64,000 bases of DNA from an uncultured Collinsella sp. (GTDB taxonomy: Bacteria > Actinomycetota > Coriobacteriia > Coriobacteriales > Coriobacteriaceae). The stretch is taken from the NCBI GenBank assembly GCA_934630375.1, contig CAKTVQ010000004.1, positions 31,821 through 95,820 of the forward strand, read 5' to 3'. The notes below the pieces were generated by a model. It worked only from the letters and a program-made list of their open reading frames with translations, was not told the origin of the DNA and searched no databases. Below, piece after piece: positions 8,219 through 15,615 of this stretch. Position 1 is the first letter of the stretch; each line of letters starts with the position of its first letter. A program made the translations under genes and the position numbers.

Positions 8219-9142
8219 ATGGCAAACGTTCTTGTCTTTGGTCACCAGAACCCCGATAACGACGCCATCATGAGCGCCGTCGTCCTGTCCCAGCTGCTCA
8301 ACCAGGTTGAGTATGCCGGCAACACCTACGAGGCCTGCGCCCTTGGTCAGCTTCCGGCCGAGTCCGCCAAGCTGCTTGCCGACGCCGGCATTGCCGAGCC
8401 CCGCGTGATCGAGTCCGTCGAGGCCGGTCAGCTCGTCGTCCTCACCGACCACAACGAGTCCGCCCAGTCCGTCGCCGGCCTTAAGGACGCTACGGTCTTT
8501 GGCGTCGTCGATCATCACCGCATCGGCGACTTCGAGACCGCCGGCCCGCTGCACTACATCTGCCTGCCCTGGGGCTCCAGCTGCACCATCGTCACCAAGC
8601 TCGCCGGCGTGCTCGGCGTTGAGCTTTCCGACGTCCAGGCCAAGCTGCTGCTCTCGGCCATGATGACCGACACGCTCATGCTCAAGAGCCCCACCACCAC
8701 CGATGTCGACCGCGCCGTTGCCGCCAAGCTCGGCGAGCAGGTGGGCGTCGACCCGGTCAAGTTTGGCATGGAGGTCTTCCTCACCCGTCCGTCCGGCTCC
8801 TTCACCGCAGCCGAGATGGTCGGCAACGACATCAAGATGTTCGAGCCCGCTGGCAAGAAGCTGCTCATCGGCCAGTACGAGACCGTCGACAAGAGCCGCG
8901 CACTCGGCATGATCGACGAGATCCGCGAGGCCATGCGCGCCTACGCCGCCGAGAAGGGTGCCGACGGCATCGTCCTGTGCATCACCGACATCATGGAGGA
9001 GGGCTCGCAGGTCCTGCTCGAGGGTGAGACCGAGGCTGCTCAGAAAGGCCTGGGCATTGCCGATGAGCACGACGGCGTCTGGATGCCGGGCGTCCTCTCC
9101 CGTAAGAAGCAGGTCGCTGCCCCCATCATGGCCGCCTGCTAG
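8219..9142 (+). CDS. ppaC: Manganese-dependent inorganic pyrophosphatase (DHH family)
   Basis: Class II pyrophosphatase that hydrolyses pyrophosphate and pulls biosynthetic reactions forward. Metal-binding motifs are intact: GHQNPDND near residue 8, LTDHNE, VDHHRIGDF, and SAMMTDTLMLKSPTTT; the C-terminal DHHA2 domain has the SRKKQ substrate loop near residue 297. 307 residues, the family's usual size. ATG follows AAGTGGAGG. Monocistronic, with a terminator at 9162. Confidence 0.95.
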   Translation: MANVLVFGHQNPDNDAIMSAVVLSQLLNQVEYAGNTYEACALGQLPAESAKLLADAGIAEPRVIESVEAGQLVVLTDHNESAQSVAGLKDATVFGVVDHHRIGDFETAGPLHYICLPWGSSCTIVTKLAGVLGVELSDVQAKLLLSAMMTDTLMLKSPTTTDVDRAVAAKLGEQVGVDPVKFGMEVFLTRPSGSFTAAEMVGNDIKMFEPAGKKLLIGQYETVDKSRALGMIDEIREAMRAYAAEKGADGIVLCITDIMEEGSQVLLEGETEAAQKGLGIADEHDGVWMPGVLSRKKQVAAPIMAAC

Positions 9143-9161
9143 GTTTAGTTGACCGAACGCC

Positions 9162-9202
9162 ACGACCGGATCGCGGACGCCCCGCGCTCCGGTCGTTTTT
9201 TG
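9162..9202 (+). terminator. Rho-independent terminator after ppaC
   Basis: ACGACCGG pairs with CCGGTCGT around a GC-rich loop and is followed by six to seven T. Confidence 0.9.
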
Positions 9203-9409
9203 TGCACGGCGCCGCGTCGTCTCTTGGGCAGGCGCGCCCGTGCCGTTGAGCAAATAATGTTCAACCTGTGGTTCCGCTTTTCGGCCACGCCTGCGTGCTT
9301 GTCGTGCAGGGTAGGCTAGATGCAAGCGTAATACGTTAGAGCGCGGCGCCGCCACTTGGGCGGGCCGTGCTTTTTTAAGACGGGAGCTTTCCCGAGAAAG
9401 GAGCCGCCC

Positions 9410-10768
9410 ATGGCAGCACCCGAGCAGCTGTTCAACGTTCGTGAACGCAAGCGCTTTGAACGTCACGACATTTGGGAGCGCATCGCCGAGAACGGCACGA
9501 TTTCCGCCGCCGTCATGGTCTTCGCCGCTATCGCCGCCGTTATCTGCGCCAACACCGATGCCTACGAGGCCATCCATCACTTTTTGGAGACCCCGCTGTA
9601 TGTGGGCCTGGGCAACCTTACGGCCGGTCTCACCGTTGAGCTTTTCGTCAACGACTTCCTCATGGCGATTTTCTTTTTGTTGGTGGGCATTGAGCTTAAG
9701 TACGAGATGACGGTTGGCGAGCTCAAGAATCCGCGTCAGGCCATGCTTCCCATGCTGGCGGCCGTGGGCGGCGTCGTCGTTCCCGCCTGCATCTACCTGA
9801 TCTTTAACCATGCCGGTGCCCGCAACGGTTGGGCCATCCCCATGGCAACCGATATTGCCTTTGCGCTGGGCGTGCTGTCGCTTTTGGGCAATCGCGTGCC
9901 CAACGGCGTGCGCGTGTTCTTCTCGACGCTCGCCATCGCCGACGACCTCATCTCCATCGCCGCCATCGCCATCTTCTACGGTCAGAGCCCCAATCCGTTT
10001 TGGTTGGGCGCCGCCGCGCTTGTGACCTGCGCGCTCGTGTGGCTTAACAAGACGCAGCATTACCGCCTTGCCCCGTATTCGGTACTGGGTCTGCTGTTGT
10101 GGTTCTGCATGTTCAAGAGCGGCGTACATGCCACGCTTGCTGGCGTCATCTTGGCCTTTACCATCCCGGCCAAGTGCGGCGTCAAGCTCGATAGCCTCAC
10201 CGATTGGCTGGGCGAGTGCCTGCCGCTGCTCGATGACCGCTACGATGACGAGGCACACATCCTGGGCCAGCATGACTTTACCGTCTCGACCACCAAGGTC
10301 GAGCGCGTCATGCACCGCGTGACCCCGCCGCTCATCCGCATGGAGCGTCTGATCTCCACGCCGGTCAACTTTGTGATCCTGCCGATCTTTGCGTTCGTAA
10401 ACGCGCAGGTTCGCTTAGTGGGCGTGGACATGAGCACGCTGCTCACCGACCCGGTGACGCTCGGCGTGTACTTTGGCATGCTGCTGGGCAAGCCGATCGG
10501 CATCTTTGGTATGACGTTTGCCCTGGTTAAGCTTAAGGCCTGCGAGCTGCCGCACAATGTCAACTGGCACATGATTGCCGGCGTGGGCATTCTGGGCGGT
10601 ATCGGCTTTACCATGTCGATCCTCATCAGCGGCCTCGCCTTCCCGACGGCTCAGTTTGAGGTTCTGGCTGCCAAGGCCGCCATTCTTGCCGGTTCGGTCA
10701 CCGCAGCCGTGCTCGGCATGATCTACATGAGCGTGGTCTGCAAGCATCCCTCGCCCAAGGACGAGTAA
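9410..10768 (+). CDS. nhaA: Na+/H+ antiporter NhaA
   Basis: Membrane antiporter extruding Na+ in exchange for protons. Family hallmarks are seen: NDFLMAIFFLLVGIELKYE, IPMATDIAFALGVLSLLGNR with the helix-IV Asp, LAIADDLISIAAIAIFY with the paired Asp of helix V, KSGVHATLAGV and the C-terminal GGIGFTMSILIS. About 452 residues, somewhat longer than E. coli NhaA, through a loop near residues 260-310 (DDRYDDEAHILGQHDFTVS). ATG 9410 is chosen over 9356 because AGAAAGGAG precedes it and homology starts there. Monocistronic. Confidence 0.94.
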   Translation: MAAPEQLFNVRERKRFERHDIWERIAENGTISAAVMVFAAIAAVICANTDAYEAIHHFLETPLYVGLGNLTAGLTVELFVNDFLMAIFFLLVGIELKYEMTVGELKNPRQAMLPMLAAVGGVVVPACIYLIFNHAGARNGWAIPMATDIAFALGVLSLLGNRVPNGVRVFFSTLAIADDLISIAAIAIFYGQSPNPFWLGAAALVTCALVWLNKTQHYRLAPYSVLGLLLWFCMFKSGVHATLAGVILAFTIPAKCGVKLDSLTDWLGECLPLLDDRYDDEAHILGQHDFTVSTTKVERVMHRVTPPLIRMERLISTPVNFVILPIFAFVNAQVRLVGVDMSTLLTDPVTLGVYFGMLLGKPIGIFGMTFALVKLKACELPHNVNWHMIAGVGILGGIGFTMSILISGLAFPTAQFEVLAAKAAILAGSVTAAVLGMIYMSVVCKHPSPKDE

Positions 10769-10786
10769 AAGCACGTACAAGTTTGA

Positions 10787-10824
10787 AAACGCCGCCCGTG
10801 AACACCATCACAAGCGGCGTTTTT
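10787..10824 (+). terminator. Rho-independent terminator after nhaA
   Basis: AAACGCCGC pairs with GCGGCGTTT around a 17-nt loop and ends in T5. Confidence 0.88.
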
Positions 10825-10852
10825 AGTCATTCGGGACGTTCTTAAATGACTA
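10824..10852. repeat. Short GGGAC-core palindrome
   Basis: TAGTCATT (10824-10831) pairs with AATGACTA (10845-10852); the loop holds CGGGACGTTCTT. Same core as the repeats at 18275 and 60365. Confidence 0.6.
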
Positions 10853-10855
10853 GGT

Positions 10856-11110
10856 TTATTCCACGGTGCCGTAGATGGCGCCCCAGCCGTGGGCGGCCAA
10901 GGCGGAGTTGAGCTGGTCGCACAGCGACTGGCGGTCGTAATAGCCGGGCGGTAGCAGGTTGACGATTTCCATGAGATCGGGCGCCAGGTCTAAGATTTCG
11001 GCCTGTACGATCAGATCCAGGCGGTCGATGGCGTGGCGGTCGTAAAACAGTCCGTCGACCAGGCGCTGCAGGTCGCCGAATTCCTCGGCCTGAAACGATC
11101 CGTACTCCAT
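10856..11110 (-). CDS. Hypothetical protein (84 aa)
   Basis: Small soluble acidic protein starting MEYGSFQAEEFGDLQRLVD and ending HGWGAIYGTVE. It has no signal peptide or membrane segment and I recognise no domain. The ATG at 11108-11110 has a good AAGGAGG Shine-Dalgarno, which supports a real gene and excludes the longer in-frame start at 11140. Convergent with nhaA and divergent from the aminotransferase gene. Confidence 0.7.
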   Translation of the reverse strand: MEYGSFQAEEFGDLQRLVDGLFYDRHAIDRLDLIVQAEILDLAPDLMEIVNLLPPGYYDRQSLCDQLNSALAAHGWGAIYGTVE

Positions 11111-11269
11111 AGTGCCTCCTTGGGCGAACCGCGCCGCCATGTGGGACGCACGCGGCGATGTCGTAATTCATTGCGATGGACTTAATCTATCACGGCTTCA
11201 TAACGTTGCGGCGATGGCGGTCTATACTTAGAAGAATTGCAACGTACCGCTTCGTGAAAGGTCGCACCC

Positions 11270-12574
11270 ATGCAGACGATCTACCAGAAGATGGAAACCA
11301 CCGAACTCGATGCCGCCATCGAGGCGCTCAAGGCCGAGGTCGCCGAGGTCAAGGCCAAGGGCCTGGCGCTCGACATGGCCCGCGGCAAGCCGTCGCCCGC
11401 CCAGGTGGACATCTCGCGCCCCATGCTCGATATCCTCAATGCTAATTCCGACCTGCACGACGGCAACGTCGACTGCTCCAACTACGGTTGCTTTGAGGGC
11501 ATTCCCTCGGCACGCAAGCTGGCAGGGGAGTTCTTGGGCTGCCCTGCCGAGCAGACGCTTGTGTTGGGTTCGTCGAGCCTTTTGATCGAGCACGACATCG
11601 CCGGCATGTTCTGGCGCTGCGGTTCGTGCGGCAGCGAGCCCTGGGACGCCTACGAGGCCGCCCACGACGGCAAGAAGGTCAAGTTCCTGTGCCCCGTTCC
11701 CGGCTACGACCGCCACTTTGGCATCACCGCCGACCTGGGCATCGAGAACGTCCCCGTCGCGATGACCGACAACGGCCCCGACATGGACGAGATCGAGCGC
11801 CTCGTTGCCGCTGACGATTCCATCAAGGGCATCTGGTGCGTGCCAAAGTACTCCAACCCCACGGGCATTACCTTTAGCGAGGACACCGTGCGCCGCCTAG
11901 TCGAGATGCCCACGGCCGCGCCCGATTTCCGCATCTTCTGGGATAACGCCTACTGCGTGCACGACCTGTACGACGAGACCGACGAGCTCGCAAACATCTT
12001 TGACCTCGCTCGCGCGGCGGGCACCGAGGATCGCGTGGTGGCCTTTGCCTCGACGTCCAAGATTACCTTCCCGGGCGCCGGCATCGGCTTTATCGGTGCG
12101 AGCCCCGCGGTTATCGCGGAGTTCTCCAAGCGCCTGAAGGCCGGCCTCATCAGCGCCGACAAGCTCAACCAGCTGCGTCACGTGCGCTTCCTCCCCACCA
12201 TCGAGGCGGTCAAGGAGCACATGAAAAAGCATGCTGAGTTCCTGCGTCCGCGCTTTGAGGCCGTTGAGCGCAAGCTCACCGAGGGCCTGGGCGACACGGG
12301 TTGCGCCACCTGGACGCATCCCCGCGGCGGCTACTTTGTGAGCTTCGATGGTCCCGAGGGCTCGGCCCGGAAGGTCGCCGCGCTTTGCGCCGACCTGGGC
12401 GTCAAACTCACGCCGGCCGGTGCCACTTGGCCTTATGGCAAGGACCCGCGCGACACCAACATCCGCATCGCGCCGAGCTATCCCACGGTCGAGGACCTGG
12501 AGGCCGCGCTCGATGTGCTGGTGCTGGCTGTCAAGCTCGTCGCTGCCGAGCTTGCGCGTGCCGAGCGCGCCTAA
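11270..12574 (+). CDS. Aspartate aminotransferase, MocR-like subclass (PF12897 type)
   Basis: PLP-dependent class I/II aminotransferase of the subgroup typified by the Corynebacterium AspT enzyme, which moves the amino group between aspartate and 2-oxoglutarate. Visible: LALDMARGKPSPAQVDISRPM near the N terminus, LVLGSSSL, CPVPGYDRHF, PKYSNPTGITFS, the FWDNAYCVHDLY cofactor motif, and FASTSKITFPGAG with the PLP lysine; C-terminal RIAPSYPTVEDL carries the substrate-carboxylate Arg. 434 residues. A TATACT -10 hexamer lies at 11223-11228. ATG follows GTGAAAGG. Substrate preference is inferred from the subfamily only. Confidence 0.9.
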   Translation: MQTIYQKMETTELDAAIEALKAEVAEVKAKGLALDMARGKPSPAQVDISRPMLDILNANSDLHDGNVDCSNYGCFEGIPSARKLAGEFLGCPAEQTLVLGSSSLLIEHDIAGMFWRCGSCGSEPWDAYEAAHDGKKVKFLCPVPGYDRHFGITADLGIENVPVAMTDNGPDMDEIERLVAADDSIKGIWCVPKYSNPTGITFSEDTVRRLVEMPTAAPDFRIFWDNAYCVHDLYDETDELANIFDLARAAGTEDRVVAFASTSKITFPGAGIGFIGASPAVIAEFSKRLKAGLISADKLNQLRHVRFLPTIEAVKEHMKKHAEFLRPRFEAVERKLTEGLGDTGCATWTHPRGGYFVSFDGPEGSARKVAALCADLGVKLTPAGATWPYGKDPRDTNIRIAPSYPTVEDLEAALDVLVLAVKLVAAELARAERA

Positions 12575-12624
12575 CGTCCGCGCCCAGTACTATCCGCACT
12601 TTCGATACGTAAAGGAGCGTATAC

Positions 12625-12939
12625 ATGGATTTGGGTATTTCCACCAACCCCACGCCGGAGCTCTACACCATTAAGGTGACCGGCGAGATCGATATCTCTA
12701 ATGCCGACAGTCTGCGTAACGCCATCGACTTGGCGCTCGAGCAGCCCACCGAGGCCGTTGAGCTCGATTTTGCCCAGGTGAGCTACATCGATTCGACGGG
12801 CATTGGCGTGCTCGTGGGCGCCGCGCACCACGCGGTCGACCACGGCAAGCGCTTTAGCTGCACCAATGTGCAGCCCCAGGTGATGCGCGTGGTTCAGCTG
12901 TTGGGTGTCGACCAGGAGATTTCGATCACCGCTGCATAA
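12625..12939 (+). CDS. STAS-domain anti-sigma factor antagonist
   Basis: 104-residue single STAS domain similar to SpoIIAA/RsbV. In those systems the dephosphorylated protein binds an anti-sigma kinase and frees a sigma factor. The phosphorylatable Ser is present in SYIDSTGIGVLVGA (about residues 53-66), and the TGEIDISNADSLRNAI opening fits the fold. There is no kinase, phosphatase or sigma gene beside it, so it is an orphan here. ATG follows AAAGGAG. Confidence 0.9.
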   Translation: MDLGISTNPTPELYTIKVTGEIDISNADSLRNAIDLALEQPTEAVELDFAQVSYIDSTGIGVLVGAAHHAVDHGKRFSCTNVQPQVMRVVQLLGVDQEISITAA

Positions 12940-13092
12940 TCTTTGTCCCCAAAAGGGCGTGCCGTTTGGCATATGTTTGTGATGCGCTCGGATGTTTTGG
13001 CGTCCGGGCGCTATACTTGACCGAATGAATAGACGAGTTCCGGCCGAATGGCGCGGTGCGGGCTCGACTCACATCGAGCCTTGGAGGTATGT

Positions 13093-13668
13093 GTGTTTGG
13101 TATTGGAGAGGGTGAGCTCGCGATCATCGTGGTCTTCGGCTTTTTGCTGTTTGGCCCGGATAAGCTCCCGCAGATGGGCCGCACGATCGGCCGTGCCATC
13201 CGTCAGTTCCGCGAGACGCAGGAAAAGATGACGGCCGTTGTTCAGTCCGAGATTATCGATCCGGTGAGCGAGGCCGCGTCGGCCCCGGTCAAGCCCAAGA
13301 AGGCTGCCGCCGATGACGATTCCGATGCGGACGAGGATGCCGTCGAGGCAGCCGCGCCCGCAAAGAAGGAGACCTTTGCCGAGCGCCGCGCCCGCCTTGC
13401 TGCCGAGAAGGCCGCGAGCGAGGGTGCTGTCGAGAAGACTGAGACCGAGGGCGCCGAGCCCGAGCCTGCCGCCACTGCTGCTGCCGCCGCCGAGCCCGAG
13501 CCTGCTGCAGAGCCGGAGTCCGAGCCCGAGCCGGCAGAGCCCACGACGGCTGACCTCTACGCCCGTCGTCCCCGCAAGCGCAAAGCCGTCGTCGACCAGC
13601 TTGCTCGCGAGCTCGAGGCCGAGGACGACACCGCTACCGCCGACGCCCCGAAGGGAGGCGATGAGTAA
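13093..13668 (+). CDS. tatA: Sec-independent translocase subunit TatA/TatB
   Basis: Pore-forming subunit of the twin-arginine export system for folded proteins. The N terminus has one membrane helix, then FGPDKLPQMGRTIGRAIRQFRE, the hinge and amphipathic helix of the TatA/B family. An Ala/Glu/Pro-rich acidic tail of about 130 residues follows, unusually long. GTG 13093 is the start: GGAGG lies 5 nt upstream and homology begins there (VFGIGEGELAII); an upstream in-frame ATG has no support. Its stop overlaps the tatC start by one base (TAATG). With a single tatA/B-like gene beside tatC, it may serve both TatA and TatB roles. Confidence 0.9.
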   Translation: MFGIGEGELAIIVVFGFLLFGPDKLPQMGRTIGRAIRQFRETQEKMTAVVQSEIIDPVSEAASAPVKPKKAAADDDSDADEDAVEAAAPAKKETFAERRARLAAEKAASEGAVEKTETEGAEPEPAATAAAAAEPEPAAEPESEPEPAEPTTADLYARRPRKRKAVVDQLARELEAEDDTATADAPKGGDE

Positions 13669-14459
13669 TGCCTATCGGACCTGCGCGAATGCCGCTCTTC
13701 GATCATTTGGGAGAGCTCCGTCGCCGCTTGACCATCGTGGTCGTGTCGGTATTTGCCGCAGCCATCGTGCTGTATTTCGCCACGCCCGTGGTGCTCGACA
13801 TCTTGGAAGACCCCATCCGCTCCTTTGTGCCGGACGGTAAGTTCTACATCACCACTACGCTCGGCGGCTTTGGACTGCGCTTCTCGCTGGCCATCAAGAT
13901 GGCCGTGGTCATGTGCACGCCTATGATCATCTGGCAGATCCTGGCATTTTTCCTGCCGGCACTGCGCCCCAACGAGCGCAAGTGGGTTGTGCCCACGGTG
14001 CTCGCCTCGACGGTGCTGTTCTTCCTGGGTGCCATCTTCTGCTACTTCATCATCATCCCGGCCGGCTTTGAGTGGCTCATCGGCGAGACCTCGGCCGTCG
14101 CCACCGCGCTGCCCGACCTGGAGAACTACGTCAACATGGAGCTGCTCTTTATGATCGGCTTTGGCGTGGCGTTCGAGCTTCCACTCATCATCTTCTACCT
14201 GTCCGTTTTCCACATCGTGTCCTACGCCGCCTTCCGCAGCGCTTGGCGCTATGTGTACGTGGGCCTGCTCGTGGCTTCGGCCGTGATCACGCCCGACGGC
14301 TCGCCCGTCACCCTGGGCCTTATGTACGGCGCCCTGCTCTCGCTCTACGAGATCTCGCTTGCCGTCGCCCGCGTGGTCATCACCGCGCGCGAGGGCAAGG
14401 AGGGCCTGTTCGTGAGCCGTCTGGACCTGTTCTCGGACGACGAGGACGACGAGGAGTAA
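13668..14459 (+). CDS. tatC: Sec-independent translocase TatC
   Basis: Polytopic membrane receptor of the Tat system that binds twin-arginine signal peptides. It shows the conserved MPLFDHLGELRRRL N terminus, six predicted membrane segments, PNERKW in the first periplasmic region, and FGVAFELPLIIF with the conserved Glu. The C terminus is acidic (SDDEDDEE). 263 residues, normal size. Translationally coupled to tatA. HypA and HypB follow within 10 and 55 nt of their predecessors; Ni-hydrogenases are common Tat cargo, so the grouping makes functional sense. Confidence 0.95.
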   Translation: MPIGPARMPLFDHLGELRRRLTIVVVSVFAAAIVLYFATPVVLDILEDPIRSFVPDGKFYITTTLGGFGLRFSLAIKMAVVMCTPMIIWQILAFFLPALRPNERKWVVPTVLASTVLFFLGAIFCYFIIIPAGFEWLIGETSAVATALPDLENYVNMELLFMIGFGVAFELPLIIFYLSVFHIVSYAAFRSAWRYVYVGLLVASAVITPDGSPVTLGLMYGALLSLYEISLAVARVVITAREGKEGLFVSRLDLFSDDEDDEE

Positions 14460-14465
14460 ATCGGT

Positions 14466-14822
14466 ATGCACGAGGTTGGCATTGTCAACGGCATACTCGA
14501 TACAGTGATTCGCGCGGCGCGTGGGGCGGGGGCCTCGCGCGCCGTTTTGGTAACGCTGCGTATCGGGGATATGACCGAGGTCGTGCGCGAGGCGCTCGAC
14601 TTTGCGTGGGAGACATTTCGCGACGAGGACCCGCTCACGCGAGGCTGCGAGCTTGCCGTGGAGGAGGTCCATCCACAAAGCGAGTGTCTGGACTGCGGTG
14701 AGGTTTTCGACCACGATCGCTTCCACTGTCGCTGTCCCCAGTGTGGTGGTGCCAACGTGCGCCTACTGCACGGCCGCGAGCTCGATATCGCAAGTATCGA
14801 AATCGAAACCCCCGACGATTAG
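14466..14822 (+). CDS. hypA: Hydrogenase/urease nickel incorporation protein HypA
   Basis: Nickel metallochaperone that with HypB inserts Ni into [NiFe]-hydrogenase. The MHE N terminus (His2 is the nickel ligand) is present, as is the zinc site: two CxxC pairs, CLDC at about 78-81 and CPQC at about 96-99, separated by EVFDHDRFHCR. 118 residues, family length. No hydrogenase structural gene or hypCDEF is in the window, so the partners lie elsewhere. Confidence 0.94.
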   Translation: MHEVGIVNGILDTVIRAARGAGASRAVLVTLRIGDMTEVVREALDFAWETFRDEDPLTRGCELAVEEVHPQSECLDCGEVFDHDRFHCRCPQCGGANVRLLHGRELDIASIEIETPDD

Positions 14823-14877
14823 CCCGCTAGCCATCTGGTGATGGGGTATAAAGGGGCCAAAGTAAGGAGCGCTAAGT

Positions 14878-15561
14878 ATGGCCGAGAAAACGATTGATAT
14901 TGCATCGCCGATTCTGTCGCGCAACGAGCGCCTGGCAGATCAGCTGCGCAAGCGTTTTGAGCAGACGAACACCTACGTGATCAACGTGCTGTCGAGCCCC
15001 GGCTCGGGCAAGACCACCACGATTCTGGGCACCAACGAGCGCCTGCGTGACAAAGCCGGCCTGCGCTGCGCCGTCATCGAGGGCGATATCGCCTCGGATG
15101 TCGACGCCATCACCATGAAGGAAGCCGGCATGCCCGCCATCCAGATCAACACGGGCGGCCTGTGCCACCTCGAGGGCAACATGATCATGGAGGCCGTCGA
15201 TGCCTTCGACCAGGCTGTGGGTCTGGAGAACATCGACGTCATCTTTATCGAAAACGTGGGTAACCTGGTCTGCCCGGTCGACTTTGACCTGGGCGAGAAC
15301 CTGTCCATCATGATTCTCTCGGTGCCCGAGGGCGACGACAAGCCCATCAAGTACCCGGGCATCTTCCAACACGCCGGCGCGCAGCTGCTCAACAAGGTCG
15401 ACGTGGCTCCGGCTTTCGATTTTGACATGGATAGGTATACTAAGACACTCGATGACCTCAATCCGCAGGCGCCGCGGTTTGCCGTGAGCGCGCGCAAGGG
15501 CGAGGGCATGGATGCCTGGTGCGATTGGCTCATCGGGCAGATCGAGCAAGCAAGGGCGTAA
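14878..15561 (+). CDS. hypB: Hydrogenase nickel incorporation GTPase HypB
   Basis: SIMIBI-class GTPase that delivers nickel with HypA. The P-loop SSPGSGKTTT (about 39-48), the GDIASDVDA switch, the metal-binding CHLEGNM region, FIENVGNLVCP and the LLNKVD specificity motif are all present. It lacks both the N-terminal CxxCGC nickel site and the His-rich nickel-storage stretch that some HypB proteins carry. ATG follows AGTAAGGAGCG. It is in line with tatA-tatC-hypA. Confidence 0.94.
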   Translation: MAEKTIDIASPILSRNERLADQLRKRFEQTNTYVINVLSSPGSGKTTTILGTNERLRDKAGLRCAVIEGDIASDVDAITMKEAGMPAIQINTGGLCHLEGNMIMEAVDAFDQAVGLENIDVIFIENVGNLVCPVDFDLGENLSIMILSVPEGDDKPIKYPGIFQHAGAQLLNKVDVAPAFDFDMDRYTKTLDDLNPQAPRFAVSARKGEGMDAWCDWLIGQIEQARA

Positions 15562-15615
15562 GTCGGCCGCCATACGGGCGGGCGTAGCCGCAGAGATACG
15601 AGATAGGAGCCTCTT

